Assembly: GCA_900315955.1 (NCBI GenBank)
Contig: ONBC01000023.1
Coordinates: 1-60,356, forward strand
DNA: 60,356 nucleotides
Source: an uncultured Prevotella sp.
GTDB lineage: Bacteria; Bacteroidota; Bacteroidia; Bacteroidales; Bacteroidaceae
Reading direction: 5' to 3'
Both the position numbers and the translations under genes were made by a program. How positions within the stretch are numbered: position 1 is the stretch's first letter; every line of letters starts with the position of its first letter. Below are positions 28,801-36,458 of the stretch, one piece after another. Below the pieces are notes generated by a model. It ran no database searches. It was not told the origin of the DNA and was given only the letters and a program-made list of their open reading frames with translations.

Positions 28801-29659
28801 CCGCGGTGCCGGCGATAGGCCATGAGCCCGTGCCACCTCCCATACGGTCGCGGATCTCACCGCCCGTACCGGTAGCAGCGCCGTTGAACGGCTCTACCGT
28901 CGTGGGGAAGTTATGGGTCTCGGCCTTGAGCGAGATGACGCTCTCGATAGGCTTCACCTTGAAGTAGTCGGCTGTCGTCTGGTCTTCCGGTGCAAACTGT
29001 TCGATCATCGGGCCCTGGGCAAACGCCACGTTGTCGCTGTAGGCAGAGATGATCTTGCCCGGATGCTCCTTGGTCGTCTTCTTGATCAGCGAGAAGAGGC
29101 TCGACTCGCGCTCCTCGCCGTCAATGATAAACTTACCGCCGAAGATCTTGTGGCGGCAGTGCTCCGAGTTGATCTGCGCGAAGCCGAAGATCTCCGAGTC
29201 GGTGAGCGGGCGCCCGTTCTGCTTCTCGATCTTGTGCAGATATTCTATCTCTTCAGGACTCAGGGCGAGGCCTTCCTCCTCATTGTATTTCTCGATGTTC
29301 TCCACGTGCTTGATAGGCTCGGGCTCGTGGTTGACGGTGAAGATCGTCTGGTCCAGTCCTTTGTACATACGCTGGAGCATGCGGTCGTGGTCAGCATCCT
29401 CACTCTTTACGGGGAAGTACTCCTCAATACGCGAAATGCCGGTGAGACTCATGTTTTGTGTGATCTCAACGGCATTAGTACTCCAAGGGGTTATCATTTC
29501 ACGGCGCGGGCCTACAAAGAAGCCTTCGAGCTTCGCGTCGTCCAACAGTGTGGCGTCACCATAAAGCCAGCAGAGGGCCTGCTTCTCCTTGTCACTGGGC
29601 TGGTGGTCGATCTCAGTGGCAATGATGTTCTCCTTGGGAGTCTTGAAGAAAAGAATCAT
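25847..29659 (-). CDS. purL: phosphoribosylformylglycinamidine synthase, large single-chain form
   Basis: At 1270 residues it is the fused type found in Proteobacteria and Bacteroidota. The N-terminal and linker domains come first, then two AIR-synthase halves (INSEHCRHKIFGG, LKAETHNFPTTVEPFNGAATGTGGEIRD, DHGSAGHLNCLSEL). The C-terminal glutamine amidotransferase has its nucleophile in LGICNGCQLM and the His/Glu in MPHPERAIF. It makes FGAM from FGAR with glutamine and ATP, the fourth step of purine synthesis. All catalytic blocks are present. A -7 box lies at 29723-29730. Confidence 0.97.
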   Translation of the reverse strand: MILFFKTPKENIIATEIDHQPSDKEKQALCWLYGDATLLDDAKLEGFFVGPRREMITPWSTNAVEITQNMSLTGISRIEEYFPVKSEDADHDRMLQRMYKGLDQTIFTVNHEPEPIKHVENIEKYNEEEGLALSPEEIEYLHKIEKQNGRPLTDSEIFGFAQINSEHCRHKIFGGKFIIDGEERESSLFSLIKKTTKEHPGKIISAYSDNVAFAQGPMIEQFAPEDQTTADYFKVKPIESVISLKAETHNFPTTVEPFNGAATGTGGEIRDRMGGGTGSWPIAGTAVYMTSYPRLKNDDGKPARDFEQKIAPRKWLYQTPEEILIKASNGASDFGNKFGQPLITGSVLTFEYETSTGDTAVVESSQENIQAADEVYGYDKVIMLAGGVGYGKKRDCLKKEPKKGEDIVVVGGDNYRIGLGGGSVSSVDTGRYGTAVELNAVQRANPEMQKRAYNLVRALVEADNNPVTSIHDHGSAGHLNCLSELVEDCGGEIDMTKLPIGDKTLSAKEIIANESQERMGLLIEDEHVERVRKIAARERAPFYVVGQTTGDAHFSFVQGDGVKPFDLDVAQMFGHSPKTIMRDVTVEHHYEDATYSVDKIDEYLNNVLQLESVACKDWLTNKVDRSVTGKIARQQTQGEIELPLSDCGVVALDYRGHAGIATALGHAPQAGMADPAAGSVLSVAESLTNIVWAPIATDKDHPFPIENLNLSANWMWPCRSQKGEDARLYSAVQALSDFCCSLHLNVPTGKDSLSLSQQYPDGSKIIAPGTVIVTSGAEVNDVRKTVSPVMVNDKNSSLYYIDFSFDKQRLGGSAFAQTLGKIGSDVPTVKNSEYFADCFNAVQNLIQKGWVMAGHDISAGGLITCLLEMTFANVEGGMHVNLHDIMQDNDDIVKMLFAENPGVVIQVSDTHKKELKEYLEDAGIGFAKIAYPTPATRKIVIVKDDWKHEFDIDSLRDTWYKTSYLLDRRQSMNGMARKRFLNYKKQPLEFRLGNFKGSFASLGISPDRWKEERQAKNEKSNRPKAAIIREKGTNGDREMAYTLWLAGFDVKDVMMTDLISGRETLEEVNMIVFCGGFSNSDVLGSAKGWAGAFLYNPKAKEALDKFYARKDTLSLGICNGCQLMVELNLINPEHEHRAHLTHNVSQKFESAFLGLSIPQNNSVMLGSLSGDKLGIWVAHGEGRFYLPEPEDHYNIVAKYNYAEYPGNPNGSDYNVAGICSADGRHLAMMPHPERAIFPWQNAYYPADHRNDDVTPWIEAFVNARKWIEKQ

Positions 29660-29722
29660 AATCTATAGAGATTTATTAATGATATTATAATCGATATATT
29701 GGTATCGTAAGATTATTGCATG

Positions 29723-29730
29723 CAAAATTA
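29723..29730 (-). promoter_or_regulatory. -7 box for purL
   Basis: TAATTTTG on the minus strand, 63 bases before the start codon. The sequence in between gives a leader of about 55 bases. Confidence 0.5.
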
Positions 29731-29822
29731 ATAAGAATTTCGGTAAAAAGTATCGTAAGCGGTTACTATTTTCGCTACATAACTCATTTTCGTTTATGAA
29801 TACCTTTTGACCCATATGGCAG

Positions 29823-29944
29823 TGAACCGGTCGTGTCACATATGAGGCAGGATCGTGACACAACTGAGGCAGGATCGTGACACAACTGAGGCAGGATCGT
29901 GACACAACTGGGGCAGGATCGTGACACAACTGAGGCAGGATCGT
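29823..29944. repeat. 22-bp tandem repeat array, locus A
   Basis: Four 22-base units (29843-29864, 29865-29886, 29887-29908, 29909-29930) differ at one position in total. They are flanked by a degenerate unit on the left and a partial one on the right (to 29944). On the minus strand each unit contains GTGTCACGATCCTGCCTCA plus three more bases. The same unit length and core recur at 52143-52186 and 59983-60043. Confidence 0.9.
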
Positions 29945-30044
29945 TTAACGGGATGACATACTGGCTAATAGGGATCGTCTCTTCGTTAAATTCATGCGCA
30001 CAGTACTGGCATGTGGTTAAATAAGTCTAAAACATTGTTACTTC

Positions 30045-30076
30045 CTTGTTTCTCACACGTCTTATTAGTAAATTTG
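30045..30076 (+). promoter_or_regulatory. promoter of the OmpA-type lipoprotein gene
   Basis: TTG at 30045-30047 and -7 TAAATTTG at 30069-30076, 21-base spacer, 58 bases before the start. Confidence 0.55.
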
Positions 30077-30134
30077 AACACGGAAAGAACGCAAATCTAA
30101 TAGAAATAGTAATAGAAACAAAAAGCTAAGTAAT

Positions 30135-30989
30135 ATGAAGAAAACAGTTTTATTTGTCATGGTTGCCGGTGCGCTGCTTGCTACAAGCTGTGCCAGCAAG
30201 AAAGATTTGGTCAACTGCCAGAACGAGAACCGTGAGTTGACCAACAATTATCAGGATGCCAAGGAGAAGCTCGCTGCTGCCAACTCGCGGGTGGCAAGTC
30301 TCGAGGATCAGCTCGCCCAGCAGAAGAAGGACAACGAGGCGCTGCAGAAAAACCTCAGCCAGAGCCTGACAAACGCCAACTCCAACAACATCAACATCTC
30401 CAAGCTCGTCGACCAGATCAACGAGTCGAACCAGTATATCCGTCACCTCGTGGAGGTTAAGAGCAAGAGCGACTCACTGAACCTCGTGCTCACCAATAAC
30501 CTCACCCGTTCGTTGTCTAAAGAGGAGATGAAGGAAGTGGATGTCCAGGTGCTCAAGGGTGTCGTCTATATCTCCTTAGCCGACAACATGCTCTACAAGA
30601 GCGGATCTTATGAGATCAACGACCGCGCCGAGGAGACGCTGTCGAAGATCGCGAAGATCATCACCGACTATAAAGACTACGACGTGCTCATTGAGGGTAA
30701 CACCGATAACGTGCCTGTCAACACATCGGCTCCGAGCATGAAGAACATTCGTAACAACTGGGATCTCTCCGCGCTCCGTGCCAGCTCTGTGGTGCAGTAT
30801 CTTATCGACCACTTCAACGTCACGCCCAAGCGCCTCACTGCCGGTGGCCGTGGTGAGTTCAACCCGCTCGTGAGCAATGACACGGCTGTGGGCCGTCAGC
30901 GCAACCGCCGCACGCAGATCATCATCACGCCGAAGCTCGACCAGTTTATGGATCTGATCGACAAGGCACCGGAAGAGAGCAGCAAGTAA
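30135..30989 (+). CDS. OmpA family lipoprotein with coiled coil
   Basis: This 284-residue protein has a lipoprotein signal (MKKTVLFVMVAGALLATSC, Cys 19). A long coiled coil of about 80 residues follows (NRELTNNYQDAKEKLAAANS... to about residue 115). The C-terminal OmpA/MotB domain includes LIEGNTDNVPVNTS, NWDLSALRASSVVQYLI and RQRNRRTQIIITP, which binds peptidoglycan. It is probably an outer-membrane lipoprotein that bridges to the wall, like Pal or the YiaD group. It stands alone between its own promoter and a strong terminator. Confidence 0.9.
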   Translation: MKKTVLFVMVAGALLATSCASKKDLVNCQNENRELTNNYQDAKEKLAAANSRVASLEDQLAQQKKDNEALQKNLSQSLTNANSNNINISKLVDQINESNQYIRHLVEVKSKSDSLNLVLTNNLTRSLSKEEMKEVDVQVLKGVVYISLADNMLYKSGSYEINDRAEETLSKIAKIITDYKDYDVLIEGNTDNVPVNTSAPSMKNIRNNWDLSALRASSVVQYLIDHFNVTPKRLTAGGRGEFNPLVSNDTAVGRQRNRRTQIIITPKLDQFMDLIDKAPEESSK

Positions 30990-31040
30990 AAGATCTCTTT
31001 CAGTCGCCAGAAACGGAGGCTGAACCCATAACACGACATC

Positions 31041-31113
31041 AAGCCTCCTCGTATAGAGCTTTCGAAGACGTATAAAGCTCTATGCGGGGAGGCTTTTGCG
31101 TTTATTTTTGTTT
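31041..31113 (+). terminator. terminator of the OmpA-type gene
   Basis: AAGCCTCC (31041-31048) pairs with GGAGGCTT (31088-31095), and an inner pairing AGAGCTTT/AAAGCTCT makes a long hairpin. TTTGCGTTTATTTTTGTTTT follows. Confidence 0.8.
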
Positions 31114-31290
31114 TCCCGGAGGCTACGTTTGGGGTGTGCCAGCCTATTTTTGCAGCTCAGTTGTTTTTAATGATGCGAGAAAAGACTTCTTTTTGGCCTG
31201 ATTTTGCAACTTATTGCTTATAGTTTGCACAAAAATCATTCTTTTTGGTAATTTTTTCGCGAAAAAGCTTTTCTTGTGACATGTTTTGTT

Positions 31291-31298
31291 TAATTTTG
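31291..31298 (+). promoter_or_regulatory. -7 box for the first susC/susD pair
   Basis: TAATTTTG, 47 bases before the susC ATG. No convincing -33 element at the usual distance. Confidence 0.45.
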
Positions 31299-31345
31299 CA
31301 ATTGTATTGTGTTATTAACAGGATAATTAATAGATCAGATTGCTT

Positions 31346-34300
31346 ATGCTAAGAAAGACGATGATGCTGTTGGTTTTGTTAGTCACCTGTGTATTGACGG
31401 CAGCAGCACAGACAGAGAGAGCAAGCGGAACGGTCGTATCTGAGGATGGTCAGCCCATTGTTGGCGCCTCTGTACTTCTCGTGGGCACGAAGATGGGTAC
31501 GATAACCGATGTTGACGGCCATTTCACGCTAAATCAAATTCCTGTAAAAGCCAACAAGGTAAAAGTGAGCTATTTGGGCATGCAGAGCAAGACCGTACAG
31601 CTCAGTGCCAAAATGACCATTACGTTGGCCGAGGACAACAACACCCTTAACGATGTGCTTGTTGTGGCATATGGAACGGCAAAGAAAAGCAGCTATGCTG
31701 GTTCGGCCTCGATGGTCAGCAGCAAGGAGCTGACCGACCTGCCTTCTTCCAGCTTCGAGAATGCGCTGACAGGCAAGGTGGCAGGCCTTCAGATTACCAA
31801 TTCTTCGGGGCAGGTGGGCTCGGTGCCGACCATACAAATCCGCGGTATCGGTTCCATGAATGCCGGCAGTACGCCACTTTATGTCGTCGACGGCGTGCCC
31901 ATGAACTCAGGCAATGTCGGCCAGATGTCGGGTGAGACCTATTCGACCAACAATGTTATGAGCACGCTCAACCCAGAGGACATCGAGTCGGTTTCAGTCC
32001 TGAAAGACGCAGCAGCCGCCTCGCTGTATGGATCGCGTGCCGCCAACGGCGTGATCCTCATTACCACGAAGCAGGGAAAGAAAGGACGGGCACACGTCGA
32101 GTTCAAGTCGTCCATAGGCTTCACGCCGTCCTGGGCTACCAAGAACTATGAGCCTGCCAGCACCCAGCATCAGGTGGATATGCTTTATACCGTCTTTCAT
32201 GACTATAAGACCTCGGAAGGGGCCGATGACGCAACGGCTAATGCTTACGCCCTCAACCAACTCAACCGCAAGTTCAACCGTCATGGCTACTCGTTCTCCA
32301 CGTCAGGCACCGGTACCTACGAGGATGTTATCATCAGCGATTATGACAATTCCGGTCGCGCTGGAAAATACTATGACTGGGATGACGCTTATTTCCGCAC
32401 TGCCGTGTATCAGTCGAACGACATTGCTGTCAGCGGTGGCGGTGACAATACCAGTTACTATTCCTCATTGTCTTATACCAAGGATGACGGACGCTTGGAG
32501 AAGAACAGCTTCAAGCGTTATTCAGGCCGCGTGAACCTCACGCAGAAGGTCGGAAAGTTTCTCGACTTCACGACAAACGTCAGTCTGGCGCGTATCACTA
32601 AGAGTGGCTACAACGATACGCGCACCACGGGCAACAACTATTTCATGCAGACGCGCAACCTGCTCTGGGGGCTTTACTGGCCTACCGACTATGCTACTGG
32701 CGAAGACTGGACAACGCGCTACGGCAGCTATGCCTACAACGGTCTCTATTATGACAAGGAGTGGGAGAATAAGTCGACGGACACCCGTGTGTCGGCTGTC
32801 GAGACCGTGACGCTGCATCTTCTTGACGGACTCGACCTGCGTACGATCTTCTCTTACGACAATACCAACGTGCGCGACCATCTCTATTATAGTGCCAACC
32901 ACTTCAATGGCTCGTCTTCGGGCGGCAGCATCGACGAGATGCGGACAAACTATGAGAAGTGGGTGTCTTCAACGACGGCATCCTACAATAAGTCGTTCGG
33001 CGACCATTCCATTGGACTGCTCGTTGGCTTTGAAGCCGAGAAGAACAAGACCGATTACACCCGTTCCTCAGGCACTCATCTGCCCAACAGCACCCTGCAC
33101 ACGGTCTCTACGGCCGGAACGCTTTCGGCAGCCGGCTACCAGTGGGGCAACACTTTGGCATCTGTCATCTCAAAGGCCGACTACAACTATGCCGAGCGCT
33201 ATTTCCTGTCGGCTTCTTACCGTCGCGACGGATCCTCAAAGCTAAGCCCGGAGGAACGATGGGGCAATTTCTGGTCCGTATCAGGTGCCTGGCGCATCAA
33301 GCAAGAGGCTTTTATGGCACCCGTACATTGGCTCAGCGACTTGAAGCTGAGAGCGTCCTACGGTGTCAATGGCACCTTGCCTTCGTCCAATTATGCTTAC
33401 ATGAACCTGATGTCCTACTCGTCCAAGTACATGGGCAACCCTGCCGGACTTATCTCGCAGATGAGCAATGCCAACCTCTCATGGGAAACCAACTATACGC
33501 TGAACATCGGTCTAGACTTCGGCTTCTTCAATCAGCGGCTGCGCGGTACGGTGGAGTATTTCAACCGCAACTCCAAGAATCTGCTGCAGGATGTGCCTAT
33601 CTCGGAAACCACAGGCTTTGGCTCGGTGCTGCAGAATATCGGCAAGATCAACAATCACGGCATTGAGCTCACGCTCGAAGGGGATATCCTGCACAAGAAA
33701 GATTTCCTTTGGACTGCCGGGTTCAACGCCACTTTCCTCTCCTCGAAAGTGAAGAAGCTCTACCATGGAGCTGATATCATCTGGTATGATCCTACGGGCG
33801 GCGACGACCGTGCGCAGTTTATCTATCGCGAAGGTGAGTCGACCTTGGCTTTCTATGGCTATGAATGGGCCGGTGTGGATCCGTCCAACGGGAAGAGCGT
33901 CTATTATGTCAACGATCCCGACGACAGGCAGAAAGGCGACTTCACCTTTAATGGCCGCGGCGCTACTTACGACTACAACAACGCCAACTATACCATTATC
34001 GGCAATGGCATACCCGACGTGACGGGTGGCATCAATACCACGGCTACTTGGAAAGGCATTGAGTTGAGCTTGAACTTCACGTATAAGCTCGGCGGAAGCC
34101 TTTATGACGGAGCCTACAAGGATGTGGCCGACGACGGCTACTACTGGGAGCGCATCCGTGCTGAGAGCTACTACGAGAATATGTGGACACCTACACATAC
34201 AGACGGTACGCAGCCGGCTTTGGCGGGCACCGACCTCACCGATGCCATACAATACAGCAGCCGACATATCTCCAGTGCCACTTATCTGCGCCTCAAGACG

Positions 34301-34501
34301 CTCACGTTAGCCTATACCTTACCCCGTGATGTAGTCAACAAAGTATGGATGAGCAACGTGCGCGTGTATTTCAATGCCGAGAACCTGCTGACCTTCTCCA
34401 AATATAAAGAGGCCGACCCGGAGGTAAACAGCTACAGCACGCGCGGATGGGAGACACCTATCGGCAAGAGTTTTATTTTCGGTATCAACATCACATTTTA
34501 A
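31346..34501 (+). CDS. SusC/RagA family TonB-linked outer-membrane transporter
   Basis: This 1051-residue protein has a signal peptide (MLRKTMMLLVLLVTCVLTAAAQ) and a carboxypeptidase-like domain (GTVVSEDGQPIVGASVLLVG). A plug domain follows with LNDVLVVAYGTAKKSS and SVSVLKDAAAASLYGSRAANGVILITTK. The barrel ends in SFIFGINITF, with the terminal Phe needed for outer-membrane assembly. It imports a glycan oligomer with TonB energy, working with the SusD lipoprotein 18 bases downstream. It has no STN domain, so it is not FecR-coupled. No degradative enzyme lies beside it, so its substrate cannot be inferred. A TTG six bases before the ATG was rejected as the start. Confidence 0.93.
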   Translation: MLRKTMMLLVLLVTCVLTAAAQTERASGTVVSEDGQPIVGASVLLVGTKMGTITDVDGHFTLNQIPVKANKVKVSYLGMQSKTVQLSAKMTITLAEDNNTLNDVLVVAYGTAKKSSYAGSASMVSSKELTDLPSSSFENALTGKVAGLQITNSSGQVGSVPTIQIRGIGSMNAGSTPLYVVDGVPMNSGNVGQMSGETYSTNNVMSTLNPEDIESVSVLKDAAAASLYGSRAANGVILITTKQGKKGRAHVEFKSSIGFTPSWATKNYEPASTQHQVDMLYTVFHDYKTSEGADDATANAYALNQLNRKFNRHGYSFSTSGTGTYEDVIISDYDNSGRAGKYYDWDDAYFRTAVYQSNDIAVSGGGDNTSYYSSLSYTKDDGRLEKNSFKRYSGRVNLTQKVGKFLDFTTNVSLARITKSGYNDTRTTGNNYFMQTRNLLWGLYWPTDYATGEDWTTRYGSYAYNGLYYDKEWENKSTDTRVSAVETVTLHLLDGLDLRTIFSYDNTNVRDHLYYSANHFNGSSSGGSIDEMRTNYEKWVSSTTASYNKSFGDHSIGLLVGFEAEKNKTDYTRSSGTHLPNSTLHTVSTAGTLSAAGYQWGNTLASVISKADYNYAERYFLSASYRRDGSSKLSPEERWGNFWSVSGAWRIKQEAFMAPVHWLSDLKLRASYGVNGTLPSSNYAYMNLMSYSSKYMGNPAGLISQMSNANLSWETNYTLNIGLDFGFFNQRLRGTVEYFNRNSKNLLQDVPISETTGFGSVLQNIGKINNHGIELTLEGDILHKKDFLWTAGFNATFLSSKVKKLYHGADIIWYDPTGGDDRAQFIYREGESTLAFYGYEWAGVDPSNGKSVYYVNDPDDRQKGDFTFNGRGATYDYNNANYTIIGNGIPDVTGGINTTATWKGIELSLNFTYKLGGSLYDGAYKDVADDGYYWERIRAESYYENMWTPTHTDGTQPALAGTDLTDAIQYSSRHISSATYLRLKTLTLAYTLPRDVVNKVWMSNVRVYFNAENLLTFSKYKEADPEVNSYSTRGWETPIGKSFIFGINITF

Positions 34502-34519
34502 TATGGGAGGCATCTAACT

Positions 34520-36010
34520 ATGAATATTTTGAATATCACGATACATAAAACAGCGATGCCGCTATTGGCGCTTGTGCTGATGGCTTTCTCCTCTTGTTCG
34601 AGTTTTCTTGACGAGGAACCTACCAACTCTTCCAATGCCAGTGCGTCCATCGCGACAACGGCGGACGCTCAGGTGGCCATCAATGGCATCATGAACCTTA
34701 TGTCTTCATCGTCCTACTACGGCCGTAATTTTCTGCTTTACGGCGATGCCAAGGGTGGTGATCTGACTATCTATGCCAACGGCCGCGGCAACGATGCGCT
34801 CTATACCTTCAACCACACGCCTTCGAGCGGAAGCTATTCCGGATTTTGGTCGCAGGCTTATTACTGTATCATGCAGGCCAATAATTTGTTGGAGAATATA
34901 GAGAAACTGCAGGCCAACGGCTCCACGGAGTTCGATTATTATAAGGGTGAGACGCTTTCCCTGCGCGCGCTGTTCTATTTTGATCTTGTGCGTCTCTATG
35001 GTATGCCTTATAATTATAATAAATCGGCCTTAGGCGTACCCTTGATTCTGAAAACCCTTGAGGCCAATGCCCAACCGCATCGTGCAACGGTAGAGGCTGT
35101 GTATAAGCAGATTGTCAGCGACTTGGCTGAGGGTCAGAAGCTCATGGCCTCGGACAAGAGTGTGCACAACGGTTATCTCGACTATTACGGCAATGTGGCC
35201 CTTCAAGCACGCGTCAAGCTCTATATGGAAGATTATGCCGGTGCCTTGGCGGCCGCACGCGAGGTGATTGAGAGCGGACAATACAAACTTTATACGCCTG
35301 AGCAGTGGACCGCGTCCTGGAGCCGGCAGTACGGCACCGAATCCATCTTCGAGCTTGGCATTGACACAGAGACCGACCTTGGCACGACATCCTTGGGCTT
35401 CTATTACATGCGTGCTGAGCAGCGGCGCAATGCGATGGGATGGTTCTTGGCCAGCAACTATTTCCTCAATCGCTTGGGGCAGGATGACACCGACGTGCGC
35501 TGGGGCGTAATGGACAATGACGAGTATTGGAGTGAGACAGGCACCACCCACCGGGGTGCTTGCTATAAATATCTTGGCGGCCTGAGCATGCCAGGCGACG
35601 GCAAGGAGTCTTATACGGCTGTCAATATCAAGATTATCCGTTTGTCAGAGATCTATCTCATCGCGGCTGAGGCAGCCCTGCATACGGGTGATCGTGACAG
35701 CGCTGCCGGTTATCTCAATGCTATCCGCTGCCGTGCGCCAAAGCTGGCGCCTGCCACGGCTGAGACAGTCTCCGACAATATGATTCTTGATGAGCGCAGT
35801 AAGGAACTGTTTGGCGAAGGCCAGCGCTTCTTTGATATGATCAGGATGAACAGGTCTATCGAATACAACGACGATCTGACCAATGTGCCGGTCAGCCATC
35901 GTAAAAAGACCATCGACCGTACGTTCGGCGGCATCGTCCTGCCCATCTCGCAGGATGAAATCAATGCCAACCCAAGCTTGGCCGACGAGCAGAACGATTA
36001 TTATAAATAG
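34520..36010 (+). CDS. SusD/RagB family surface glycan-binding lipoprotein
   Basis: This 496-residue protein has a lipoprotein signal ending LMAFSSCSSFLDEEPTNSS, typical of SusD. The TPR-like helical core includes YYCIMQANNLLENI and GETLSLRALFYFDLVRLYGMPY. The C-terminal block has RLSEIYLIAAEAALHTGD, LDERSKELFGEGQRFFDMIRM and LPISQDEINANP. It caps the SusC barrel from the outside. GGGAGG at 34505-34510 supports the start. A terminator follows at 36080. Confidence 0.93.
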   Translation: MNILNITIHKTAMPLLALVLMAFSSCSSFLDEEPTNSSNASASIATTADAQVAINGIMNLMSSSSYYGRNFLLYGDAKGGDLTIYANGRGNDALYTFNHTPSSGSYSGFWSQAYYCIMQANNLLENIEKLQANGSTEFDYYKGETLSLRALFYFDLVRLYGMPYNYNKSALGVPLILKTLEANAQPHRATVEAVYKQIVSDLAEGQKLMASDKSVHNGYLDYYGNVALQARVKLYMEDYAGALAAAREVIESGQYKLYTPEQWTASWSRQYGTESIFELGIDTETDLGTTSLGFYYMRAEQRRNAMGWFLASNYFLNRLGQDDTDVRWGVMDNDEYWSETGTTHRGACYKYLGGLSMPGDGKESYTAVNIKIIRLSEIYLIAAEAALHTGDRDSAAGYLNAIRCRAPKLAPATAETVSDNMILDERSKELFGEGQRFFDMIRMNRSIEYNDDLTNVPVSHRKKTIDRTFGGIVLPISQDEINANPSLADEQNDYYK

Positions 36011-36079
36011 GTGTGCATGCAGCCATGAATACGTAGCTGTTTTATCTAACCAATTTTCTTATACCTTTTTGATTCAAAC

Positions 36080-36125
36080 AGGGCTGGGCATAAAAGTGAT
36101 GACTTTTGGCTCAGCCCTATTTCTT
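36080..36125 (+). terminator. terminator of the susC/susD pair
   Basis: AGGGCTG (36080-36086) pairs with CAGCCCT (36112-36118); inner AAAAGT/ACTTTT pairing extends the stem. ATTTCTTG follows. Confidence 0.7.
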
Positions 36126-36363
36126 GTCATTGCGACTTTTAATATAATAAGTTGTCATTTTTTGATCATCTATAAGTTATATATATTTTGGGAGTTATTT
36201 CTGGCCTTCAGCCGATTTTCTAACAACTGCCGGCTCACTCCCTTATCACACGGTGGTATGAACAAATCTGTAATTTCTTTGTTTGGGTCGAGTTTTGCTT
36301 TCTTTTGGAAATGTTGATGAATTCCGATCAAATTGCTGAGTTTATATTATATTAACATAAAAA

Positions 36364-36379
36364 GGTAACAAATGTGACC
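36364..36379. promoter_or_regulatory. Crp/Fnr-family-like dyad before nosZ
   Basis: GGTAACAAATGTGACC is a dyad of GGTnAC / GTnACC halves around four bases. Its centre lies about 42-46 bases before the transcription start implied by the -7 box at 36402-36409. That is the usual position of a class II Crp/Fnr-type activator. HcpR or another nitrogen-oxide-sensing member is a candidate; no regulator gene is in the window. Confidence 0.55.
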
Positions 36380-36401
36380 ATTCCTCTTCTCCTCTCCTCC
36401 T

Positions 36402-36409
36402 TAACTTTG
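36402..36409 (+). promoter_or_regulatory. -7 box of the nos operon
   Basis: TAACTTTG, 49 bases before the nosZ ATG. No good -33 box is present, which fits a promoter that needs an activator. Confidence 0.6.
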
Positions 36410-36458
36410 CAACGTCTATATGGCAATCGCGTATATTCGTAACTTTAAATATTATTCT

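Larger units (their letters stand above)
29660..30134. other. intergenic region between purL and the OmpA-type gene
   Basis: No gene is seen. It holds the purL promoter, an array of 22-bp repeats (29823-29944), about 100 unassigned bases, and the promoter of the downstream lipoprotein gene. Confidence 0.7.
30990..31345. other. intergenic region before the first susC gene
   Basis: No gene is seen. It contains the terminator at 31041-31095, an AT-rich stretch with a TTTTTTCGCGAAAAA partial dyad near 31250-31266, and a -7 box at 31291-31298. Confidence 0.6.
36011..36458. other. intergenic region between susD and nosZ
   Basis: No gene is seen. It contains the susD terminator (36080-36125), about 230 AT-rich unassigned bases, a Crp/Fnr-like dyad (36364-36379) and the nosZ promoter. 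Confidence 0.7.

Noticed and set aside
29823-29944. CRISPR-like reading of the 22-bp repeats
   Set aside because: The units are directly adjacent without spacers, the unit is too short, and no cas genes are in the window.
36420-36458. Longer nosZ start at 36420
   Set aside because: It lies only 11 bases after the -7 box, and the 13 extra residues would precede a complete lipoprotein signal peptide. The ATG at 36459 fits much better.
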